Below are positions 32,230 through 38,906 of a stretch of 52,935 nt of DNA, piece by piece (position 1 is the first letter of the stretch; every line of letters begins with the position of its first letter). The notes under the pieces were generated by a model. It had not been told where the DNA came from. It did no database searches and saw nothing but the letters and a program-made list of their open reading frames with translations. The DNA lies in contig NZ_JAIUMC010000014.1 of the NCBI RefSeq assembly GCF_022565775.1, positions 1 through 52,935 of the forward strand. The letters run 5' to 3'. Both the position numbers and the translations under genes were made by a program. This stretch comes from Natronospirillum sp. (GTDB lineage: Bacteria; Pseudomonadota; Gammaproteobacteria; Pseudomonadales; Natronospirillaceae).

Positions 32230-34491
32230 ATGGCCCTGCCTGGAGTAGAGCAGCTGCGACAGCTGCGACAACTGGATCGAAACAAGGTCATGACCGGCAC
32301 CCGGGGCGGGTTGCAGTCCATCGTCACCGGGCATCTCGGTGTACCCCTGTTCCTGCTGGTGCTGCTGGCGTTCATGACGCTGCCCATGCCCACGCAGATT
32401 CTCGACCTCTTTTTCACTTTCAATATCGCCCTGTCGATCATTGTACTGCTGGTCACTATCTACGCCTTGAGGCCGCTGGATTTCGCCGTCTTCCCTTCGA
32501 TACTGCTGGTCGCCACTCTGTTGCGTCTGGCCTTGAATGTGGCCTCTACCCGCATCGTGCTGCTAAATGGCCATGAGGGCGGAGATGCTGCCGGCAAGGT
32601 GATTGAGGCCTTTGGTGCCGTGCTGATCGGCGGCAACTATGCCGTGGGGCTGGTGGTCTTCGCCATTCTGATGATCATCAACTTCATCGTGGTCACCAAG
32701 GGTGCCGGCCGGGTCTCGGAAGTCAGTGCCCGTTTTACCCTTGATGCCATGCCGGGCAAGCAGATGGCCATTGACGCTGACCTGAACGCCGGCCTGATCG
32801 ATGCCGATTCGGCCAAGGCAAGGCGCCAGGAAATTGCCCAGGAAGCTGACTTCTACGGCTCCATGGACGGTGCGTCGAAATTCGTCCGAGGGGATGCGGT
32901 GGCCGGTATCCTGATTCTTATCATCAATATCGTTGGCGGTCTGGCGATCGGCATGGCCCAGCACGGGCTGCCGTTCAATCAGGCGGTCGAAAACTATGCG
33001 CTGCTGACCATCGGTGACGGCCTGGTTGCGCAGATTCCCTCACTGCTGCTCTCTACCGCCGCCGCCATTATGGTGACCCGGAACTCGGCCAGTCAGGAGA
33101 TGGGCAGCCAGATCCGCGAACAGATGGTCAGCTCACCCAAGGTGCTGGGTATTGCCGCCGGTCTGCTCTGGATCATGGGCAGCGTTCCGGGTATGCCGCA
33201 TGCGGTCTTCCTGAGCCTGGCGGCGGTCATGACGGTATTGGCCATCTGGATGTGGCTGCGCCGCGACGGCGCTGGAATGGATCTGTTCGTCGATGAAGGG
33301 CCGACCAGCGGGAGCAGCAAGCCCAGAGGGTCGGGTGGTGACGGCGGCGGCAAGGGTGGCAAGGGCGGGCCGCCCGGCAGTGCGCCGGATGGCGTCGCGC
33401 CAAAGCCCGGTGAAACGGCGCGCGAAGGCGAATACGAAGAACAGAAGGAACTGAGCTGGGAGGATGTGCAGCCGGTCGACATGGTCGGGCTGGAAGTAGG
33501 GTATCGACTCATTCCCCTGGTCGACAAGTCACAGGGCGGCCAGTTGTTGGGCCGTATCAAGGGGGTGCGCAAAAAGCTGTCGCAGGAGATCGGCTTTCTG
33601 ATTCCCTCCATTCATATTCGGGACAATCTTGACCTGCTGCCCAATCACTATCGCATCACCCTGATGGGCGTCAGTGTGGCAGAGGCCGAAATTCATCCTG
33701 AGCGGGACATGGCGATCAACCCCGGGCAGGTGTTTGGCGAGCTGGCCGGTATCACCGCCAAGGATCCGGCTTTCGGGCTGGATGCGGTCTGGATAGAGAG
33801 CAACCAGAAAGATCAGGCCCAGGCGCTGGGCTATACGGTAGTGGATGCCAGTACCGTAGTGGCCACTCACCTCAATCAGGTTCTGTTCCGCCATGCCCAC
33901 GAGCTGCTGGGCCATGAAGAAGTGCAGAAGCTGATCGACCAGTTGACCAAGCACTCGCCGAAGCTGGCCGAGGAACTGGTGCCCAACACCATCAATATCA
34001 GCCAGTTACTCAAGGTGCTGCAGAACCTGCTGCTGGAGCAGGTGCCGATTCGTGACATCCGTACCATTGCCGAGGCCATCACCAATGCCGGTACCCAGGA
34101 TCCGCAGCAGTTGACCGCGGCGGCCCGCACGGCGCTGTCCCGACTGATCGTGCAGAACATCATCGGGCAGGAAGACGAACTGCCGGTGATCACCCTGGAT
34201 CGTGAACTGGAACAGTTGTTGCAAAGGATACTGCAGCAGAGTCAACAATCTGGCGGTGGGGAAAATGTCGCCATAGAGCCGGCCCTGGCAGAGCAGCTGC
34301 AACGCTCTGTCACGGAGACTGCGCAACGGCTGGAAGCCGAAGGCAAGCCTGCGGTACTGCTGGTACCCGGACCACTGCGTATGATGCTGGCACGGTTCTT
34401 CCGCTTCAGCGTCGAAACACTCAGTGTACTGGCCTTTGATGAAGTGCCGGAAAACAAGCGCATTACAGTAGTGGCCACGGTCGGACAGTAA
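32230..34491 (+). CDS. flhA: Flagellar export-gate protein FlhA, with glycine-rich linker
   Basis: FlhA is the large nonameric gate component that binds chaperone-substrate complexes. It has eight membrane helices in the N-terminal half, with the FHIPEP-family signature regions (RLALNVASTRIVLLNGHEGG, GAGRVSEVSARFTLDAMPGK). The cytoplasmic domain begins near residue 415 (VDMVGLEVGYRLIPLVD). Between them, at about 354-396, is a Gly/Lys/Pro-rich stretch (GSGGDGGGKGGKGGPPGSAP) that lengthens the linker and brings the protein to 753 aa against about 690-710 usual. A weak Shine-Dalgarno precedes the ATG. Confidence 0.95.
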   Translation: MALPGVEQLRQLRQLDRNKVMTGTRGGLQSIVTGHLGVPLFLLVLLAFMTLPMPTQILDLFFTFNIALSIIVLLVTIYALRPLDFAVFPSILLVATLLRLALNVASTRIVLLNGHEGGDAAGKVIEAFGAVLIGGNYAVGLVVFAILMIINFIVVTKGAGRVSEVSARFTLDAMPGKQMAIDADLNAGLIDADSAKARRQEIAQEADFYGSMDGASKFVRGDAVAGILILIINIVGGLAIGMAQHGLPFNQAVENYALLTIGDGLVAQIPSLLLSTAAAIMVTRNSASQEMGSQIREQMVSSPKVLGIAAGLLWIMGSVPGMPHAVFLSLAAVMTVLAIWMWLRRDGAGMDLFVDEGPTSGSSKPRGSGGDGGGKGGKGGPPGSAPDGVAPKPGETAREGEYEEQKELSWEDVQPVDMVGLEVGYRLIPLVDKSQGGQLLGRIKGVRKKLSQEIGFLIPSIHIRDNLDLLPNHYRITLMGVSVAEAEIHPERDMAINPGQVFGELAGITAKDPAFGLDAVWIESNQKDQAQALGYTVVDASTVVATHLNQVLFRHAHELLGHEEVQKLIDQLTKHSPKLAEELVPNTINISQLLKVLQNLLLEQVPIRDIRTIAEAITNAGTQDPQQLTAAARTALSRLIVQNIIGQEDELPVITLDRELEQLLQRILQQSQQSGGGENVAIEPALAEQLQRSVTETAQRLEAEGKPAVLLVPGPLRMMLARFFRFSVETLSVLAFDEVPENKRITVVATVGQ

Positions 34492-34504
34492 CAGGAGTCA
34501 GAAC

Positions 34505-35902
34505 ATGAAAGTGCGGAAAATAATCGCTCGAAATATGTCAGAGGGCCTGAAGGCAGTTACTGCCGAGCTCGGTGATGACGCCATGATTCTGTCCAACCGC
34601 AAAGTGCCGCGCGGCATCGAGATCGTAGCGGCCGTCAAGCCGGAAGAGGGCGCAGCACCGCCGGTGTCACGTCCAGCCCGTCAGCCGTCAACTCCGACTG
34701 CTCCTGTGCGATCCGCCAGAAATGCCGCCGAAGAATCCCTGCAGGACAGCATTCTGCGCATGTCCGAGCAGGACCAGGGCGGCCTGTCCAAGGAATCTCT
34801 GATGTCGTTGCTTGATCAGCATCGCCATCCGCTGGAAGAAAAACGGCGCCGCCTGCGCTCGCAGATCGAGGCACAGCAGCACCAGGGGGCCGGGCGCAAG
34901 CCGGCCTCTCCGCCTGCACCCGCACGAGTCAACCGGGCGGTGGAGCCACCCCCGGTTCGTCAGCAACAGGCTCCGGCAGCACCGCCTCGGAGTGCCTCAG
35001 CCAGCGAGAGCGAACAGGTCAACGCCCATGAATTGAGTGATATGCGCGCCGAACTGGCGTCCCTGCGCCAGTGGCTGGAGACTCATGATGTACCTGGCAA
35101 CTCCGGCGCCCGGCCCAACCCCCTGGCGGCTCGGCTGGGCCAACTCGGTTTTGACCTGCGCTGCATCAATCCGATGGTGGAGAAGTATGGCTCGCAGCCC
35201 GTTACCGAAGCCTGGACACTGAGCACCGAGATGATGTCACGACTGGTCGAGCGTGATGCCGACTGTCTGATTCGGCGTGGCGGGGTGGCAGCATTGATCG
35301 GGCCCACGGGTGCGGGCAAGACCACTACCCTGTCGAAAATTGCCACCCGCTATGCGATGCAGCACGGTGCCGACAGTCTGGGCATCATTTCACTGGATCA
35401 CTATCGCATCGGCGCCCACGAGCCGATCCGGATTCTGGGGCGTATACTGGGCTGTGATGTACAGATGGCTGACAATGGCGACAGTCTGGAAGACCAGTTG
35501 GCCCGGTTGCGTGACAAGAAACTGATTCTGATCGACACCAACGGCTCCGACCGCGGACTTCAGGCCTTCCGTGAGCAGCTCACCGGAGGTATGCTGGAGC
35601 GTCAGGTCAAGCCGCTGCTGGTACTGCCCGCGAATTTGTCGCGCCACAGCCTGGATCTGGCCTGGCAGCGCTTTGCCGCTTTGCAGCCCGGGGGTCTGGT
35701 GTTGACCAAGGCCGACGAAAGCCCGGAAGTAGGGCCTGTGCTCAGCCTCGGGCTGCTGCGCAAGTTGCCGTTGATGTACTGGAGTGACGGGACATTGGTG
35801 CCGCAGGATTTGCATCAGGGTCAGGTCAGGCGTCTGATTGAGCAGTGCGGGCGACAGTTGCTGCGCCTCTCGGGCAGCGAAAAAATTGTCGGTTTCGGCT
35901 AG
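34505..35902 (+). CDS. flhF: Polar flagellar placement SRP-type GTPase FlhF
   Basis: FlhF marks the cell pole for flagellar assembly. Residues 1-45 form the B domain (MKVRKIIARNMSEGLKAVTA). A Pro/Gln/Ala-rich linker follows to about 165, then the NG GTPase domain. G1 is GPTGAGKTT (266-274). The segment usually read DTYRIGA is DHYRIGA (298-304). G3, usually DTAG, is DTNG (344-347). G4 is TKADE. So the fold is present but two nucleotide-site motifs vary. It lies 13 bases after flhA and 6 before fleN, its usual regulator. Confidence 0.93.
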   Translation: MKVRKIIARNMSEGLKAVTAELGDDAMILSNRKVPRGIEIVAAVKPEEGAAPPVSRPARQPSTPTAPVRSARNAAEESLQDSILRMSEQDQGGLSKESLMSLLDQHRHPLEEKRRRLRSQIEAQQHQGAGRKPASPPAPARVNRAVEPPPVRQQQAPAAPPRSASASESEQVNAHELSDMRAELASLRQWLETHDVPGNSGARPNPLAARLGQLGFDLRCINPMVEKYGSQPVTEAWTLSTEMMSRLVERDADCLIRRGGVAALIGPTGAGKTTTLSKIATRYAMQHGADSLGIISLDHYRIGAHEPIRILGRILGCDVQMADNGDSLEDQLARLRDKKLILIDTNGSDRGLQAFREQLTGGMLERQVKPLLVLPANLSRHSLDLAWQRFAALQPGGLVLTKADESPEVGPVLSLGLLRKLPLMYWSDGTLVPQDLHQGQVRRLIEQCGRQLLRLSGSEKIVGFG

Positions 35903-35908
35903 ACTCTC

Positions 35909-36760
35909 ATGAACATAGCAGTAAGGAACCCTCTCAGCATGACTAAACTGGAACCCGTTCAGGTGATTGCAGTGACTGGCGGAAAAGGTGGCGTGGGCAA
36001 AAGCAATGTCGCCATCAATACCGCTGTAGCGCTGGCAGCCCGCGGCAAACGAGTGGTTGTGCTGGATGGTGATCTGGGGCTGGCCAACATAGATGTGCTG
36101 CTGGGCATTCGTGCCACGCACAACATGTCGGACGTGCTCGAGGGTGTCTGCACCCTCAGCGAAGTCATGGTCGAAGGCCCCGGCGGAATCAAGGTGATAC
36201 CGGCGTCTTCCGGCACGCCGCACATGGCCAATCTGGGCGAACAGCAGCATGCCGGCATCATTCATGCTTTCTCGCAACTGGAAGAAGATCTTGATGTGCT
36301 GATCGTGGATACCGCGGCCGGCATCTCCAAAACCGTGGTCAGTTTCGTGCGCGCCTGCCAGGAAGCCATGGTCGTGGTCTGTGACGAGCCGACCTCGATC
36401 ACCGACGCCTATGCGCTGATCAAGGTGATCAATCAGGACAGCCAGATCAACCGCTTCCGTGTCGTGCCCAACATGGTGCGTTCGGAGAAGGAAGGTGAAC
36501 GATTGTTCCAGAAACTGTCCAGTGTCACCGAACGCTTTCTTGATGTAGCCCTGCTCAATACTGTGGCTATTCCTTTCGACGATCATGTCCGGCGTGCCGT
36601 ACGGCGCCAGAAATCAGTGGTAGAACTCTATCCCGACAGTAAGGCTGCCAAGGCCTATACTGAACTGGCGGCGCAGATGTCGCGCTGGCCGCTGCCGACA
36701 GCACCGCGCGGGCACCTCGAGTTTTTCGTCGAGCGCCTGATCGCGGGTGGCATGAGGTAA
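35909..36760 (+). CDS. fleN: Flagellar number regulator FleN (FlhG), MinD/ParA-type ATPase
   Basis: FleN restrains FleQ and limits the flagellum to one per pole. It has the deviant Walker A GGKGGVGKSN, Walker B/switch DGDLGLANIDVLLG, and the conserved PASSGTPHMANLGEQQHAGI, VVCDEPTSITDAYALIKV and GHLEFFVERL ending. The start is uncertain: ATG 35909 has no ribosome-binding site, while ATG 35939 (MTKLEPVQVI) lies 11 bases after AAGGA and better matches the Pseudomonas protein. I give the longer form. It sits between flhF and fliA, the normal order. Confidence 0.93.
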   Translation: MNIAVRNPLSMTKLEPVQVIAVTGGKGGVGKSNVAINTAVALAARGKRVVVLDGDLGLANIDVLLGIRATHNMSDVLEGVCTLSEVMVEGPGGIKVIPASSGTPHMANLGEQQHAGIIHAFSQLEEDLDVLIVDTAAGISKTVVSFVRACQEAMVVVCDEPTSITDAYALIKVINQDSQINRFRVVPNMVRSEKEGERLFQKLSSVTERFLDVALLNTVAIPFDDHVRRAVRRQKSVVELYPDSKAAKAYTELAAQMSRWPLPTAPRGHLEFFVERLIAGGMR

Positions 36761-36766
36761 TCGATA

Positions 36767-37516
36767 ATGTTGCGGGTACAGTCATCCATGTACGAGTCGC
36801 AGAAAAACAATGAGCTGGAGCAACTGGTCAACACGCATGCCGTGCTGGTCAAGCGCATTGCTCATCACCTGATGGGGCGATTGCCTGACAGTGTGCAGGT
36901 AGACGACCTGATTCAGGCCGGCATGATTGGCCTGCTCGAAGCCTCGCGCAACTACGATCGCAGCAAAGGTGCCTCTTTCGAGACCTATGCCGGCATCCGA
37001 ATTCGTGGTGCCATGCTGGATGAAGTGCGCAAGGGCGATTGGGTGCCCCGCAGTGTCCACCGCAACAGCCGACGGGTGTCGGAGGCGATCCACAATGTGG
37101 AAATGCGCGCCGGTCGTGACGCTCAGGATCAGGAAGTGGCGGCCGAACTGGACATCACGCTGGACGAGTTTTACGCCTTGCTCAAGGACACCCAGAGCGC
37201 CCGTTTGTTCAGCTTCGAAGAGATGCTGGAAAGTCAGCCTCAGTCTGAAAGCGACCAGCCCTGGCCGGCCATGGACAACGGCCCGTATCGCGAGAATGAA
37301 GAACAGGGCATGCAACTCGCCATTGTCGAGGCCATCAAGACGCTGCCCGAGCGTGAGCAGCTGATTCTCTCCCTCTATTACGATGAAGAACTCAATCTGA
37401 AGGAAATTGGCGCTGTACTCGGTGTCAGCGAATCCCGGGTAAGCCAGATCCACTCTCAGGCAGCCCATCGACTGCGCGCTCGGCTGCGCGACTGGCGTGA
37501 TGAAGCCAGTGAATGA
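36767..37516 (+). CDS. fliA: RNA polymerase sigma factor FliA (sigma-28)
   Basis: FliA directs late flagellar and chemotaxis genes and is held by FlgM until hook completion. The 249-aa protein has sigma region 2 (LVKRIAHHLMGRLPDSVQVD, DLIQAGMIGLLEASRNYD, ETYAGIRIRGAMLDEVRKGD), region 3 and region 4 (LPEREQLILSLYYDEELNLK, EIGAVLGVSESRVSQIHSQA). The ATG at 36767 is preceded by GAGGTAA; ATG 36788 is an in-frame alternative. A near-perfect FliA promoter stands just downstream before cheY. Confidence 0.96.
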   Translation: MLRVQSSMYESQKNNELEQLVNTHAVLVKRIAHHLMGRLPDSVQVDDLIQAGMIGLLEASRNYDRSKGASFETYAGIRIRGAMLDEVRKGDWVPRSVHRNSRRVSEAIHNVEMRAGRDAQDQEVAAELDITLDEFYALLKDTQSARLFSFEEMLESQPQSESDQPWPAMDNGPYRENEEQGMQLAIVEAIKTLPEREQLILSLYYDEELNLKEIGAVLGVSESRVSQIHSQAAHRLRARLRDWRDEASE

Positions 37517-37583
37517 CAGCAACCCCGGGTTTCTGATGAAGTAATGAGCGCTGCGCCCTTGCTGCGGCCTGTGCCGCGTGCGC

Positions 37584-37589
37584 TATAAT
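37584..37589 (+). promoter_or_regulatory. Possible sigma-70 -10 element upstream of cheY
   Basis: A consensus TATAAT in the context GCGCTATAATGC. The best -35 (TTGCTG) is 19 bases upstream and weak. It would give basal expression independent of FliA. Confidence 0.4.
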
Positions 37590-37600
37590 GCAGTCAGCCA

Positions 37601-37626
37601 TCAAGTTATCGGTCAGGTGCCGATAA
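37601..37626 (+). promoter_or_regulatory. FliA (sigma-28) promoter of the cheY operon
   Basis: TCAAGTTA (37601-37608) and GCCGATAA (37619-37626) are separated by 10 bases. The -10 matches the FliA consensus fully and the -35 matches the TCAAG form common in pseudomonads. It lies 28 bases before the cheY start. Confidence 0.85.
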
Positions 37627-37653
37627 ACCCTAAAAGCGCTTTTGGAGGTTGCT

Positions 37654-38046
37654 TTGGACAAGAACATGAAAATCCTCGTCGTGGATGACTTCTCGACCAT
37701 GCGGCGAATCGTCAAGAACCTGCTGCGGGATCTTGGTTTTACCAATACCCATGAGGCGGATGACGGCACCACGGCCTGGCCCATGCTGCAGAGCGGCGAT
37801 TATGACTTTCTGGTCACTGACTGGAACATGCCCGGCATGAGCGGGATTGAACTGCTGCAGAAGGTGCGGGCGGATGATCGTCTGAAAACATTGCCGGTAT
37901 TGATGGTCACCGCCGAGGCCAAGCGCGACCAGATCGTTGCTGCCGCTCAGGCAGGCGTCAATGGCTATGTGGTCAAGCCGTTCACTGCGGCCGCGCTGAA
38001 GGAAAAAATCGAAAAGATTTTCGAACGCGTAGACGCCAGCAAGTAG
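37654..38046 (+). CDS. cheY: Chemotaxis response regulator CheY
   Basis: CheY carries the signal from CheA to the FliM switch. The 130-aa receiver has Asp11/Asp12, phospho-acceptor Asp56 ([13 protein letters not shown]), the TAEAK threonine and the YVVKPF lysine, all as in active CheY. I chose the TTG at 37654 ([10 protein letters not shown]): GGAGGT lies 4 bases upstream, whereas ATG 37666 is 16 bases away and TTG 37642 lies before the site. The choice adds four residues to the usual MKIL start. It is first in the che operon under a FliA promoter. Confidence 0.94.
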   Translation: MDKNMKILVVDDFSTMRRIVKNLLRDLGFTNTHEADDGTTAWPMLQSGDYDFLVTDWNMPGMSGIELLQKVRADDRLKTLPVLMVTAEAKRDQIVAAAQAGVNGYVVKPFTAAALKEKIEKIFERVDASK

Positions 38047-38064
38047 TAATGACATGGAGTCTAT

Positions 38065-38895
38065 ATGACCGCTACCAGCTCCGGCCTCAAGCCAGAATTC
38101 GAACAACTGCTGCGTGACAAGTCGCAGGACCTGCAGGCCTGCGTCGAACGGGGCGACTTCTATGAAGCGGTCAAACTGATTCAGGAGATTCAGGATGCCC
38201 GTGAACAGACGCTCTATCATGAACTGGGTCGACTGACCCGGGCCCTGCATGATGCCATCACCAATTTCCATGTGGATGGCGATGACGCCTACACCGAAAT
38301 CGATACGCTTTCCGAAATGTCGGACGCCACTGACCGACTCGACCATGTCATCAGAATGACCGAGGATGCAGCCAATCGCACCATGGACAAGGTGGATGAC
38401 TGCATGCCGATTGCTAAGGATCTGGGCGAAACGGCCGATGAACTGAGAACAGAGTGGAAACGTCTGGTGGATCGCGACATGTCGCCTGAAGAGTTTCGTC
38501 AGTTGTATTGGCGAATGGATCAGTTCCTGAACAAGATCAGTGGTGACTCCAGTTCGCTGTATGGCCATCTCTCGGACATCCTGCTGGCGCAGGACTATCA
38601 GGATCTGACCGGCCAGTTGATTCAGCGCGTGACAGGCCTGGTGCGCGATGTCGAAACCAGCCTAGTGGACCTGATGCGCATGGCGGCCAAGGTAGAAGGG
38701 GTTGCCGGGCTGGCTGAAGAAATCAGGAAGCGCGAAGAGTCTGTTGCTGCGACTGCAGAGCAGGAAGAAACGCCGGCGCAGGACGACGAAGTGCCAGACA
38801 GCCACAAGGGCCACGGGCCCAGCATCAAGAAAACAGATGATGTGGTGAGCAGTCAGGATGAAGTCGATGATCTGCTCTCGAGTCTAGGGTTTTAG
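38065..38895 (+). CDS. cheZ: CheY phosphatase CheZ
   Basis: CheZ dephosphorylates CheY-P. The long four-helix-bundle protein has the catalytic segment ILLAQDYQDLTGQLIQRV with the Gln (about 179) that inserts into the CheY active site. An acidic linker of about 50 residues leads to the C-terminal CheY-docking helix SSQDEVDDLLSSLGF, nearly the same as the enteric peptide. Length (276 aa) exceeds E. coli CheZ (214 aa), mostly from the linker. cheA starts 11 bases downstream. Confidence 0.95.
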   Translation: MTATSSGLKPEFEQLLRDKSQDLQACVERGDFYEAVKLIQEIQDAREQTLYHELGRLTRALHDAITNFHVDGDDAYTEIDTLSEMSDATDRLDHVIRMTEDAANRTMDKVDDCMPIAKDLGETADELRTEWKRLVDRDMSPEEFRQLYWRMDQFLNKISGDSSSLYGHLSDILLAQDYQDLTGQLIQRVTGLVRDVETSLVDLMRMAAKVEGVAGLAEEIRKREESVAATAEQEETPAQDDEVPDSHKGHGPSIKKTDDVVSSQDEVDDLLSSLGF

Positions 38896-38906
38896 GGAGT
38901 GGCGTT

